15,551 nucleotides of DNA. Origin: JAJZJT01 sp049964655 (GTDB lineage: Bacteria > Actinomycetota > Acidimicrobiia > Acidimicrobiales > RAAP-2). Made by a program: the position numbers and the translations under genes. Shown here in pieces: positions 6,482 through 13,943 of the stretch. The notes below the pieces were generated by a model, which was not told where the DNA came from, did not search any database, and saw nothing but the letters and a program-made list of their open reading frames with translations. Location: contig JBMFXC010000064.1 of NCBI GenBank assembly GCA_049964655.1, forward strand, positions 1 to 15,551, written 5' to 3'. How positions within the stretch are numbered: position 1 is the first letter of the stretch; each line of letters opens with the position of its first letter.

Positions 6482-7489
6482 GTGAAGGTCGACGCCACCG
6501 TCGGGTTCGACCCGGTCGACGCGGCGGCGACCGCGGCGGCCGTCGAAGCAGCCGGCTACGACGGGGTCTGGACGGCCGAGACGGCCCACGATCCCTTCCT
6601 CCCCTTGGCGCTCGCTGCCGAGCGGACCAGCAGCGTCGACCTCGGGACCGGCATCGCCGTCGCCTTCGCCCGCAACCCCATGACGCTGGCGGTGGTGGCC
6701 AACGACCTCCAGACCCTCTCGAAGGGGCGCTTCGTGCTGGGCCTCGGCTCGCAGATCAAACCGCACATCGAGAAGCGCTACTCGATGCCCTGGTCGCACC
6801 CGGCTGCTCGTATGCGCGAGCTCGTCCTCGCCATGCGAGCCATCTGGGCCAGTTGGGCAGACGGGTCGCGGCTGTTCTTCCGAGGCGAGTTCTACCGCCA
6901 CACCCTCATGCCGCCGCTCTTCGACCCGGGCCCCAACCCGTACGGGACGCCACGGGTGTTCCTCGCCGCCGTCGGCCCGCGCATGACTGAGGTGGCCGGC
7001 GAGGTCGCCGACGGGCTGCTCGTCCATGGCTTCACCACCGAGCGCTACCTCCGCGAGGTCACCCTCCCGGCCCTCGAGCGGGGCCTGGCCGCCGGCTCTC
7101 GGTCACGCGCCGACATCGAGGTGTCGCTGCCGGGCATGGTCGCCACCGGCACGACGGACGCCGAGCTCGACGCCTCGGCGAGGGCCGTGCGCGCCCAGCT
7201 CGCCTTCTACGGCTCGACCCCCGCCTACCGCCCGGTCCTCGAGCTCCACGGGTGGGGCAACCTCTCTGCCGAGCTGCACGCGCTGTCACGGCGGGGGGCG
7301 TGGGAGGCCATGGCCGACCTGATCGACGACGAGGTCCTCGAGGCCTTCGCCGTCGTCGCCCCGCTGGCAGACGTCCCCCGCCGGGTCGTCGAGCGCTTCG
7401 GGGAGGTGGTCGACCGCTTCACCGTCTACTCCCCCGGTACCGAGCACGACGACCGGTTCGCCGCCCTGGTGCCCGCCTTCCACGGCTGA
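6482..7489 (+). CDS. F420-dependent LLM-class oxidoreductase, MSMEG_2256 type
   Basis: 335-aa TIM-barrel protein of the luciferase-like (LLM) family, which uses reduced deazaflavin F420 or FMN for hydride transfer. Seen: the family opening AAGYDGVWTAETAHDPFLPL, the conserved GTGIAVAFARNPMTLA, SKGRFVLGLGSQIKPHIEKR and SMPWSHPAARMREL. The last two blocks are characteristic of the TIGR03617 group found in mycobacteria and other F420 users. AAVGPRMTEVAGEVADGLLVH near the middle is the usual LLM C-terminal barrel block. The substrate is not known for this group. The GTG start is supported by the TAGGCT element 6 nt upstream and by an N-terminus that begins directly with the first barrel strand. 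It ends 16 bp short of the convergent MMPL gene. Confidence 0.9.
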   Translation: MKVDATVGFDPVDAAATAAAVEAAGYDGVWTAETAHDPFLPLALAAERTSSVDLGTGIAVAFARNPMTLAVVANDLQTLSKGRFVLGLGSQIKPHIEKRYSMPWSHPAARMRELVLAMRAIWASWADGSRLFFRGEFYRHTLMPPLFDPGPNPYGTPRVFLAAVGPRMTEVAGEVADGLLVHGFTTERYLREVTLPALERGLAAGSRSRADIEVSLPGMVATGTTDAELDASARAVRAQLAFYGSTPAYRPVLELHGWGNLSAELHALSRRGAWEAMADLIDDEVLEAFAVVAPLADVPRRVVERFGEVVDRFTVYSPGTEHDDRFAALVPAFHG

Positions 7490-7504
7490 CCGCCCTGGTG
7501 CCCG
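7461..7504. repeat. 15-bp direct repeat at the oxidoreductase 3' end
   Basis: CCGCCCTGGTGCCCG occurs inside the last codons of the oxidoreductase gene (7461-7475) and again in the 16-bp gap before the convergent MMPL stop (7490-7504). It looks like a short duplication that lies across the gene end. Confidence 0.7.
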
Positions 7505-7505
7505 G

Positions 7506-9740
7506 TCAGGCCCCGGGGTCGAGCTCCGAGCCGAAGCCGTCGAGCTGCTCGCCGGCGAAGCCGATGGCCTCCTCGTCGGCCTCGGGGGGCTCGATGCCGA
7601 TGCGCGGCAGGACCCGGTCGAGCCAGCCGGGGAACCACCAGCTCGACCGGCCGAGGAGCTGCATGACGGCGGGCACGATCGCCATGCGGATCACCAGGGC
7701 GTCCATCAGGATGCCGCCGGCAAGGCCCACTCCGAACTCCTTGATGACGACGATCCCGCCGAGGACGAACGAGCCGAACACGAGGATCATGATGAGGGCG
7801 GCCGCCGAGATGGTCTGCCCGGTGGCAGCCAGGCCGTTGCGGACAGCGGCCTTGGCGTCCCCACCCCCGTGGAGGTACTCCTCGTGGATCCGGGTGACCA
7901 AGAAGACCTGGTAGTCCATGGACAGGCCGAAGAGGATGGCGAACATCATGACCGGGAGGAAGGACTCGACCGGGCCCGTCTTCGACACCCCGAAGAGGGA
8001 GTCCAGCCAGCCCCACTGGAAGACCGCCACCACCGAGCCGAAGGCCGCACCGATCGAGAGGATGTTCATGACGGCGGCCGTCAGCGGCACGACGAGGCTC
8101 CGGAACACCATGGCGAGGAGCAGGAAGGCGAGCACGACGACGAGGGCGATGAACACGGGGAACTTCGCCGACAGCACGTTGGCGAAGTCGACGAAGATCG
8201 CCGTGGTTCCCCCCACGTAGACGGCAAGGCGGGACCCGGCCACCGCCCGGGGGATCACCGTCGTGCGCAACCGGTGGATGAGCTGGGTGGTGGCCGCCGC
8301 CTGCGGGGACGACGTCGGGTAGGCGACGAGGAGCGCGACATCCCCGCCCGCCTTGGTCGGGATGAGGACGGGCCGGCCCACCGTGGCTACCCCTCGCTCG
8401 CGTCGGACGTCCCCCACCAGGCGGCCCAGCGCCGCCCGGTCGGCCGAGCCGTGGACGACCGAGACCAGCTCGAGTGGACCGTTGAACCCCGGTCCGAACC
8501 CCTTCGCCAGCAGGTCGTAGGCAGTCCGGGTGGTCGTCCCGATGGGGTCGCTCCCCTGGTCCGTCGACCCGAGCCGCATGGAGAAGAACGGCAGGGCCAC
8601 GACCACGATGAGCGCGGTGGCCACGACGGCAGGGATGGCCGGACGGGCCCGGAGGACGTCCGCCCAACGGGCCCAGAAGCCCGTCGAGCCGGACCCGGAG
8701 ACGCGTGGTCCGTGGTCTGACAACCGTCGACGGTGACGCCTCGAGATCGCCCGGGGGCCGAGGAAGCCGAGCAGGGCGGGCAGGAGGGTGAGGGCAGCGA
8801 GCATGGTCAGTGCCACGCCGAGGGCGGCGGCAACAGCCAGGCCGTAGAGGAAGCTCACCCCGAGGGCGACCATGCCGAGCAGGGCGATGCAGACGATGAT
8901 GCCGGCAAAGAGGACGGCACGCCCCGAGGTGTTCACGGCGTGGACGATCGAGGACTCGACGTCGTGGCCGGCCATCATGCCCTGACGGTGGCGGGTGACG
9001 ATGAACAGGGCGTAGTCGACGCCCACACCAAGACCGATCAGGAGGGTCAGCTCGGTCGAGAAGTTCGGCATGGTGAGGACGTTGGAGAGGAGGCCGATCA
9101 GGCCGACTGCCGTGCCCAACGACGCCAACGCCGACACCAACGGCAGCAACATGGCGAAGAAGGAGCCGAAGACCAGCAGCAGCACGACACCGGCCAGGAT
9201 GATGCCCGGACCGGTTCCCCCGATCGACTGCTTGTTGGAGGCCTCGGCGACCTGGCCGGACACCGCGACCTCGAGGCCCGGGCCGTCGGCCGAGCGGGCG
9301 ACGGCGACAAAATGCCGAGCCTCGGCGTTGGTGATGTTCTGGGCCAGCCGGTCGAAGGTGACCACCGCGAAGGCGACGGTGCCCGACTTCGAGATCTGCT
9401 CGGTCCCGCCCGGGCCGTAGGGGGAGAGCACGGTGGTCACGTGGGGGACGGCTTCGAGCCGTCCGAGCATGGCGGTGACCCGGGCCTCGACGGCCGGGTC
9501 GGTCACCTTCCTGCCGCCCGAGGTGGCGATCACGACCTGCTCGCGGTCCCCGGCCACCTTGGGCGAGGCCGCCTGCAACAGATGGAGGGCCTCGGTCGAC
9601 TCGGTCTTCGGTAGGGAGAAGTTGTTGGAGTAGTTGCTACCGACGCCCGCCTCGATGGCCGACACCACCACCAGGGCGACCACCCAGCACAGGACGACGA
9701 GTCGGCGATGCCGGACGCACCAGGTCGCCAGTGCACGCAT
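7506..9740 (-). CDS. MMPL family (RND-type) exporter
   Basis: 744-aa integral membrane protein of the MMPL/RND family, which uses the proton gradient to export lipids or hydrophobic compounds. Seen: TM1 near the N-terminus (LVVLCWVVALVVVSAIEAGV), a large extracytoplasmic loop containing TESTEALHLLQAASPKVAGD, and two repeats of helices. TM4 carries GLGVGVDYALFIVTRH (about residues 235-250) and TM10 carries LFGLSMDYQVFLVTRIHEEY (about 600-615), the paired Asp-Tyr motifs expected for proton relay in MMPL proteins. The C-terminus is acidic and short, without the long MmpL3 tail. No adjacent lipid-synthesis or regulator gene shows the substrate. A GAGGAG sequence about 10 nt before the ATG is a plausible ribosome binding site, in contrast to the leaderless-looking neighbours. 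Confidence 0.93.
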   Translation of the reverse strand: MRALATWCVRHRRLVVLCWVVALVVVSAIEAGVGSNYSNNFSLPKTESTEALHLLQAASPKVAGDREQVVIATSGGRKVTDPAVEARVTAMLGRLEAVPHVTTVLSPYGPGGTEQISKSGTVAFAVVTFDRLAQNITNAEARHFVAVARSADGPGLEVAVSGQVAEASNKQSIGGTGPGIILAGVVLLLVFGSFFAMLLPLVSALASLGTAVGLIGLLSNVLTMPNFSTELTLLIGLGVGVDYALFIVTRHRQGMMAGHDVESSIVHAVNTSGRAVLFAGIIVCIALLGMVALGVSFLYGLAVAAALGVALTMLAALTLLPALLGFLGPRAISRRHRRRLSDHGPRVSGSGSTGFWARWADVLRARPAIPAVVATALIVVVALPFFSMRLGSTDQGSDPIGTTTRTAYDLLAKGFGPGFNGPLELVSVVHGSADRAALGRLVGDVRRERGVATVGRPVLIPTKAGGDVALLVAYPTSSPQAAATTQLIHRLRTTVIPRAVAGSRLAVYVGGTTAIFVDFANVLSAKFPVFIALVVVLAFLLLAMVFRSLVVPLTAAVMNILSIGAAFGSVVAVFQWGWLDSLFGVSKTGPVESFLPVMMFAILFGLSMDYQVFLVTRIHEEYLHGGGDAKAAVRNGLAATGQTISAAALIMILVFGSFVLGGIVVIKEFGVGLAGGILMDALVIRMAIVPAVMQLLGRSSWWFPGWLDRVLPRIGIEPPEADEEAIGFAGEQLDGFGSELDPGA

Positions 9741-9936
9741 GCGGGGAGGGCTCCTCGGGCTCGACGGGCGTCACCGGGCAGGGCCGGGCGACTCGGGAAG
9801 GGCTTCTACTCTCTCACGTCTCTCACGCGTATCGGCACCGTCGGCCCCGGCCTGAGCCCAGACGTGTGGAACGCCCGAGCAGCGACCCCCACCCGAGCCA
9901 CACCGGTCTCCCGCTCCGTGTCGGTGGGACCGACCT
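9741..9936. promoter_or_regulatory. Upstream region of the MMPL gene with a tandem 9-mer
   Basis: Non-coding DNA between leuS and the MMPL gene, both on the minus strand. Two adjacent copies of TCTCTCACG (9810-9827) lie about 70-87 bp before the MMPL start codon and could bind a regulator. A small hairpin GTCGGT-GGG-ACCGAC (9920-9934) lies about 75 bp beyond the leuS stop and might help termination. No clear -10 is seen for the MMPL gene. Confidence 0.35.
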
Positions 9937-10010
9937 GAGCCGGTCCCGGCGAGTGGCCGAGCCGGTCCCGGCGAGTGGCCGAGCCGGTCCCGGCGAGTGG
10001 CCGAGCCGGT
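9937..10010. repeat. Three tandem 22-bp repeats at the leuS stop codon
   Basis: Three perfect copies of a 22-bp unit beginning GAGCCGGTCCCGGCGAG (starts at 9937, 9959 and 9981), followed by the first 8 bases of a fourth. The partial unit runs into the leuS stop codon, so the array begins exactly where coding ends. No spacers, so it is not a CRISPR array. Confidence 0.95.
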
Positions 10011-12532
10011 CAGACGACGACGTTCACCAGCCGGGGCGGCCGGCTCACGACCCGCCTCGGCTCGGCGCCGGCAAGGACCTCTCGGACCCGTTCGGAGGCC
10101 AGGGCGGCTGCAGCAGCGTCCTCCTCGGAGATGCCCGGGTCGACCTCGAGGCGGTCGCGCACCTTGCCGTTCACTTGCACGACCAACGTGATCGTCTGCT
10201 GGGCAACGAGCGCCGGGTCGGCCACCGGCCAGCTCTGGGCGTGGACGGAGGTGCCGTGGCGACGCTCCCACGCCTCGGCCGTCACATGGGGGACCATCGG
10301 GGCGAGGACGAGCAGGAGGGTGTCGACCGCCTCGTCGAGGACCTCGGCGTGCGGGTCGTCGCGGGCGTAGGGGGCGACCAGGTTGACGTGCTCCATGCAG
10401 GCGGCGACCGCCGTGTTGTAGGACCACCGCTCGTAGTCACGGCTCACCCGGTCCACCAGCCGGTGGGTGGCCCGACGGACCTCGTCGTCGGCCGGAGTTC
10501 GGGGTCCCGACCGGCGGGCCCCTTGGTCGGCACCGTCGTCGGCCCCCTGGTCGACGGCGAGGCGCCAGAGCCGGTCGAGGAAGCGGCCACACCCCTCGAT
10601 CACGCTGTCGGTCTGCCCGCTCCAGTCGACGTCGTCGGCCGGCGGCCCCACGAAGAGGTGGAAGAGCCGAAGGGCGTCGGCACCGACGGTGGTGAGGTAG
10701 CGGGACGGGGCGACCAGGTTGCCTTTCGACTTCGACATCTTGGTGCCGTCCATGCGGATCATGCCCTGGGTGAACAGCCGAGCGAACGGCTCGCGCAGAC
10801 CCGCCGGGCCGAGGCCGACGTCGGCCAGCGCCTTGGTGAAGAACCGGGCGTAGAGGAGGTGGAGGATGGCGTGCTCGATGCCGCCGATGTACTGGTCGAC
10901 CGGCATCCAGTGAGCCGCCACTTCGGGGTCGAACGGCTTGTCGGGGCTCCAGGGGTCGGTGAAGCGCAGGAAGTACCACGACGAGTCGACGAAGGTGTCC
11001 ATCGTGTCCGTCTCGCGCTCGGCCGGGCCACCGCAGATCGGGCAGGTCGTCTTGCGGAACGCCTCACTGGTGGCGAGCGGGGACTCCCCCGTCGGCCGGA
11101 ACTCGACGTCGTCGGGGGCCAGGACGGGGAGCTGGTCCTCGGGCACCGGAACGATGCCGTGCTCGGGGCAGGTCACCACGGGAATGGGACAGCCCCAGAA
11201 CCGTTGTCGCGACACCAGCCAGTCGCGTAGTCGGTAGTTGACCGTGCGGGTGCCGAGGCCCTGCTGCTCGAGCCACTCGATGGCCCGCTCCTTGGCCGCC
11301 GGGATATCGAGCCCGTCGAGCCATTCGCTGTTGATCTTCACTCCGGGCCCCGTGTACGCGCCACCCGGTCCCCCGTCGGGTCCTCCGTGCTCGTCCCATC
11401 CGTCGGGGGGCTGCACCGTACGGACGACCGGCAGGCCGTACACCTCGGCGAAGGCCCAGTCGCGGGCGTCCTCGGCAGGAACGGCCATGACGGCTCCGGT
11501 GCCGTAGCCCATGAGCACGTAGTCGGCCACGTAGACCGGCACCTCGCCGCCGGTGAACGGGTTGACCACGTACGCACCGGTGAAGGCGCCGCGCTTGGCG
11601 AGCGCTGCGCCTCTCCCTTCGGCCAGGCGCTCGATGTCCGAGGTGGCGGCCGCCCGCGCCCGGAGCTCGTCGACGGCTCCGCGCTGGTCGTCAGTGGTGA
11701 GCTCCTCGACGAGTGGGTGCTCGGGCGCCAGCACCGCGTAGGTCATCCCGAAGGAGGTGTCGGGCCGAGTGGTGAACACCCGCAGCGCCAGCGGGGGACG
11801 CCCGTCGCTACCGTCGCGACCGACCACCGGCAAGTCGAACTCGGCGCCTTCGGAGCGGCCGATCCAGTTGCGCTGCATGGTCTTCACCCGTTCGGGCCAC
11901 TCGAGGCGTTCGAGGCCCTCGAGGAGCTCGTCGGCGTATCGGGTGATGCGGAAGAACCACTGCTCGAGGTCGCGCTTGACCACCAGGTCGCCCGAGCGCT
12001 CGCACGTCCCGTCGGCCAGCACCTGCTCGTTGGCCAGCACCGTCTGGCACCCCGGGCACCAGTTGACCGGCGCACTGGACCGGTAGGCAAGGTCGGCGGC
12101 GAGGAGGCGCAAGAAGATGACCTGGGTCCACTTCATGTACTCGGGGTCGTGGCTGCGAACCTCGCGGCGCCAGTCGTAGACGGCCCCCAGGGCGACGATC
12201 GACTCCTTCAGCTCGGCGATGCGGGCGTCGGTGAAGGTGCGCGGGTGGGTGCCCGTCTTGATGGCGGCGTTTTCGGCGGGAAGGCCGAAGGAGTCGAACC
12301 CGAAGGGAGACAGGACGGCATGGCCGAGCATGGTGCGGTGGCGGACCAGCAGGTCGCCAAAGGTGTAGTTACGCACGTGGCCCATGTGGGCGGGGCCAGA
12401 GGGGTACGGGTACATGGTGAGCACGTACCAGGGGGGCCGGGGGTCGTCAGCGTCGACCTCGTAGGTGCCCTCGGCGGCCCAGCGCTCCTGCCACTTGCGC
12501 TCGACCGCCACGACGTCGTAGGCGCGTGCCAT
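10010..12532 (-). CDS. leuS: Leucyl-tRNA synthetase
   Basis: Class I aminoacyl-tRNA synthetase of about 840 aa that charges tRNA-Leu with leucine in the cytoplasm. Seen in order: the HIGH signature as HMGH (residues 49-52, in PYPSGPAHMGHVRNYTFGD), zinc-ribbon cysteines in CPGCQTVLANEQV, the CP1 editing domain (TRPDTSFGMTYAVLAPEHPL and GTGAVMAVPAEDARD, retaining both editing-site Asp), a second CPICGG, the KMSKS loop as KMSKSKGN (about 598-605), and the C-terminal anticodon-binding region ending in the VNGKVRDRL block. Length and order fit bacterial LeuRS. The ATG at 12532 (MARAYD) fits the family; a minus-strand TACGAT lies 8 nt upstream. Frames open upstream of this start but without homology. 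Monocistronic by its surroundings and divergent from tRNA-Ala. Confidence 0.97.
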   Translation of the reverse strand: MARAYDVVAVERKWQERWAAEGTYEVDADDPRPPWYVLTMYPYPSGPAHMGHVRNYTFGDLLVRHRTMLGHAVLSPFGFDSFGLPAENAAIKTGTHPRTFTDARIAELKESIVALGAVYDWRREVRSHDPEYMKWTQVIFLRLLAADLAYRSSAPVNWCPGCQTVLANEQVLADGTCERSGDLVVKRDLEQWFFRITRYADELLEGLERLEWPERVKTMQRNWIGRSEGAEFDLPVVGRDGSDGRPPLALRVFTTRPDTSFGMTYAVLAPEHPLVEELTTDDQRGAVDELRARAAATSDIERLAEGRGAALAKRGAFTGAYVVNPFTGGEVPVYVADYVLMGYGTGAVMAVPAEDARDWAFAEVYGLPVVRTVQPPDGWDEHGGPDGGPGGAYTGPGVKINSEWLDGLDIPAAKERAIEWLEQQGLGTRTVNYRLRDWLVSRQRFWGCPIPVVTCPEHGIVPVPEDQLPVLAPDDVEFRPTGESPLATSEAFRKTTCPICGGPAERETDTMDTFVDSSWYFLRFTDPWSPDKPFDPEVAAHWMPVDQYIGGIEHAILHLLYARFFTKALADVGLGPAGLREPFARLFTQGMIRMDGTKMSKSKGNLVAPSRYLTTVGADALRLFHLFVGPPADDVDWSGQTDSVIEGCGRFLDRLWRLAVDQGADDGADQGARRSGPRTPADDEVRRATHRLVDRVSRDYERWSYNTAVAACMEHVNLVAPYARDDPHAEVLDEAVDTLLLVLAPMVPHVTAEAWERRHGTSVHAQSWPVADPALVAQQTITLVVQVNGKVRDRLEVDPGISEEDAAAAALASERVREVLAGAEPRRVVSRPPRLVNVVV

Positions 12533-12540
12533 GGGCGCAG

Positions 12541-12546
12541 ATCGTA
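12541..12546 (-). promoter_or_regulatory. -10-like element for leuS (leaderless)
   Basis: Minus-strand TACGAT, 8 nt before the ATG at 12532, so the transcript would start at or one base before the start codon. If used, this leaves no room for a T-box or other leader RNA. Confidence 0.45.
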
Positions 12547-12601
12547 CCGGCCACGCACGGGAGCCCCGGGTGGGGCGTGTCGACGGCGTCCTGCCGCCGC
12601 T

Positions 12602-12625
12602 CGGTCGGTGATGTCGGTCCGACCG
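12602..12625. repeat. Inverted repeat between leuS and tRNA-Ala
   Basis: CGGTCGG and CCGACCG, 7-bp perfect arms around a 10-bp spacer (12609-12618), in the 185-bp divergent spacer. A second small hairpin GCCCC-GGGT-GGGGC lies at 12563-12576. Either could be an operator; nothing else is recognisable here. Confidence 0.4.
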
Positions 12626-12700
12626 CCCAGATGACAACCACCGTTCCGTAGCGGGGCGACCAGCCACCCTCGCTCCGGCGGTGGTACCGACGTGAGATGG

Positions 12701-12706
12701 TAGGGT
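12701..12706 (+). promoter_or_regulatory. -10-like element for tRNA-Ala
   Basis: TAGGGT, 11 nt before the first base of the mature tRNA, which would give a precursor with only a few extra 5' bases. No good -35 is visible. Confidence 0.4.
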
Positions 12707-12717
12707 GTGAGCCCTCC

Positions 12718-12791
12718 GGGGGCGTAGCTCAGCTGGTAGAGCGCTTGACTGGCAGTCAAGAGGTCCGTGGGTTCGAGTCCCATCGCCTCCA
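12718..12791 (+). tRNA. tRNA-Ala(GGC)
   Basis: Full cloverleaf of 74 nt. The acceptor stem GGGGGCG pairs with CGCCTCC and includes G3-U70, the identity element of tRNA-Ala. The D stem is GCTC/GAGC, the anticodon stem CTTGA/TCAAG with loop CTGGCAG (anticodon GGC at 34-36, reading GCC and GCU), and the T arm is GTGGG-TTCGAGT-CCCAT. The discriminator base is A at 12791 and CCA is not encoded. It divides the housekeeping genes on the left from the toxin-antitoxin cluster on the right. Confidence 0.97.
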
Positions 12792-12846
12792 CTCCGGAAC
12801 TGAGGACGAACCGCCGTGCATCGTCTTCGAGCTCACGTCTCGCCGT

Positions 12847-12852
12847 TACCCT
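12847..12852 (+). promoter_or_regulatory. -10-like element for the hicA relic (leaderless)
   Basis: TACCCT followed by 7 nt and the in-frame GTG at 12860. The promoter layout appears to survive although the gene is broken. Confidence 0.4.
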
Positions 12853-12859
12853 CGTCGTC

Positions 12860-13003
12860 GTGGAACTGGAGAAGCACCTCGAGCACGTCCTTCGAGGCAA
12901 CCTGTCAAACGTCGACTTCTCGAACCTCGTGCCGCCAATGCTCGCGCTCGGGTTCTAGGAGACTGGCGGCAGCCATCGTGTCCTCGCCAACGCTTGTCAG
13001 TAG
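12860..13003 (+). pseudogene. Relic of a HicA-family (YcfA-like) toxin
   Basis: From the GTG at 12860 the frame reads KHLEHVLRGNLSNVDFSNL, then VPPMLALGF and a TAG stop at 12956-12958. It continues in the same frame as ETGGSHRVLANACQ to a second stop at 13001. This follows the layout of the HicA branch whose members read roughly 'NVRF.DLV.L.EALGF....GSHHIF.HP': the helix before ALGF and the GSH motif with the presumed catalytic His line up across the stop. HicA toxins are small dsRBD-fold ribonucleases that cut mRNA. Here the toxin would be truncated at the internal stop and again before its C-terminal third, and no HicB antitoxin follows; the next gene converges on it and overlaps its end by 7 bp. 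The family call rests on motif memory, not on a search. Confidence 0.6.
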
Positions 13004-13374
13004 GGCGCCTGGAGATCAGTGAACATCGGGAAGTGCCTGACGTTGCGGGTCAGGAGTCGTGCATTGGTGCAAACGACGGTGGCTGCGATGGCGAGATCCG
13101 CGCTGTCGATGGTGTGGTGGCTAGGAAGCCACTCGCGACCGAGGGCGCCGGCCTGCTCCGCGATCTCGGCGTCGACAGGATGCCAAACCAGGGTGGATAG
13201 CAGTGCGCGGGTGCCATCCTCCTCCGCCGGGCGCATGCCGGCGAGGACCTCGATACGAGTGATCTCGCTCGCATGAAGGACGCCCGCGGTGCGCTCCCGC
13301 TCGAGGAGGTCCCCGGCGCCTGGGTGTCCTCGCAGGTAGTCGATCAGGATCGAGGTGTCTACCAGGGCGCTCAC
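12997..13374 (-). CDS. vapC: VapC-type PIN-domain toxin (pair 1)
   Basis: 125-aa PIN-domain ribonuclease, toxin of a type II toxin-antitoxin pair; VapC proteins cut specific RNAs such as tRNAs or rRNA when freed from antitoxin. Seen: SALVDTSILIDYLRG with catalytic Asp6, the second acidic residue in ITRIEVLAGMR (Glu42), and SADLAIAAT with Asp93 (Asp90 nearby), followed by ARLLTRNVRHFPMF, where the frequent fourth Asp is Asn, common in this branch. The full acidic set needed for metal binding appears intact, so it is probably active. The GTG start at 13374 overlaps the antitoxin stop (GTGA), the normal antitoxin-first order. Its 3' end meets the hicA relic tail to tail. Confidence 0.9.
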   Translation of the reverse strand: MSALVDTSILIDYLRGHPGAGDLLERERTAGVLHASEITRIEVLAGMRPAEEDGTRALLSTLVWHPVDAEIAEQAGALGREWLPSHHTIDSADLAIAATVVCTNARLLTRNVRHFPMFTDLQAPY

Positions 13375-13625
13375 GGGCGGTCGCGCTCCAGACGAGACCC
13401 AGGGCGCAGCTGATCGACCCAGGCCGCGCCGTCGAGATCGTGGTCGTTCCAGGAGCCGAAGGCGAGGCGCATCGCTGCGAGGTCGTCATCGTCGGAGCGC
13501 TCCGAGCCATAGACCAGCTCGACCGCATCACGGATCAGCGACGAGATCGATCGACCAGTCCGCCGCGCGACGGTATCCAGGGCACGCCGCTCCTCGTCGG
13601 TCAAAGAGATCTGGGTTCGCTGCAT
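13371..13625 (-). CDS. vapB: Ribbon-helix-helix antitoxin (VapB/CopG-like, pair 1)
   Basis: 84-aa antitoxin. The N-terminus MQRTQISLTDEERRALDTVA followed by RRTGRSISSLIRDAVELVYG is a classic ribbon-helix-helix DNA-binding domain (strand, helix, turn, helix) that dimerises on palindromic operators. The acidic C-terminal part (DDDDLAAMRLAFGSWNDHDL) ends in WVDQLRPGSRLERDRP and is the likely toxin-neutralising segment that occupies the PIN active site. It lies directly upstream of vapC with a four-base overlap. The ATG at 13625 is supported by an 18-bp palindrome containing a TAAGAT hexamer 6 nt upstream, so the protein probably represses its own promoter. Confidence 0.9.
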   Translation of the reverse strand: MQRTQISLTDEERRALDTVARRTGRSISSLIRDAVELVYGSERSDDDDLAAMRLAFGSWNDHDLDGAAWVDQLRPGSRLERDRP

Positions 13626-13642
13626 GATGTAATCTTACATCA
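13625..13642. promoter_or_regulatory. vapB operator overlapping -10 and start codon
   Basis: Minus-strand TGATGTAAGATTACATCA: two perfect 8-bp arms around a 2-bp centre. It contains TAAGAT (13632-13637), a -10-like element 6 nt before the vapB ATG, whose A is the last base of the palindrome. It is an A/T-rich island in GC-rich DNA. Binding of the RHH antitoxin here would cover the -10 and the transcription start. Confidence 0.7.
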
Positions 13643-13943
13643 CTGTTGGCGGACGCGACCACGTGAGGCGTACTCGCACGTCAGGTCCCTTCGAACACGA
13701 GCAACCACGGCGCACCGAGGCGGTGCGGACAGCCGACGAGCCGTCGGTCAGTTCTACCCGTCACCGCACGGCGACCGCAGCGCACAGGGCGTCGACCCGA
13801 TCGGGTTCCTCATCCGGCTGGCCCGGGCACCCGACCCCGGTGCCGTCAGCCTCTTTGCCTGAATTCACCATCGCCATCACCGCTCATCGGCCGAGGATCG
13901 ACCGGTCACACCCCGCTATCCAGGTACGGCTGGGCATCGGCAC
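13643..13943. other. Intergenic region between the two TA pairs
   Basis: About 300 bases upstream of vapB and downstream of the second PIN toxin. I see no gene, clear terminator or long repeat. Frames open on the plus strand here have no recognisable likeness and are rich in Arg, Ser and Thr. Base composition is less GC-rich than the left part of the window. Confidence 0.4.

Noticed and set aside
9937..10010. Possible CRISPR array
   Set aside because: Units are directly adjacent with no spacers, and no cas genes are present. The same holds for the decamer array at 6231-6441.
12533..12717. T-box leader for leuS
   Set aside because: GGTGGTACCG-like words occur, but on the wrong strand or without a specifier stem and antiterminator in order, and the likely promoter lies only 8 nt before the leuS start.
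12767..12791. tRNA 3' end as an attachment site with a downstream copy
   Set aside because: I found no repeat of the last 20 or so bases of the tRNA further right in the window, and no integrase.
12208..12900. Minus-strand frame of about 230 aa across the leuS start and the tRNA
   Set aside because: It is antisense to tRNA-Ala (giving the familiar GLEPTDLLTASQALYQLSYAP-type translation) and out of frame with leuS.
13440..13862. Plus-strand frame over vapB and the intergenic region
   Set aside because: It is antisense to vapB for much of its length and has no family likeness; the later part in the intergenic DNA is not recognisable.
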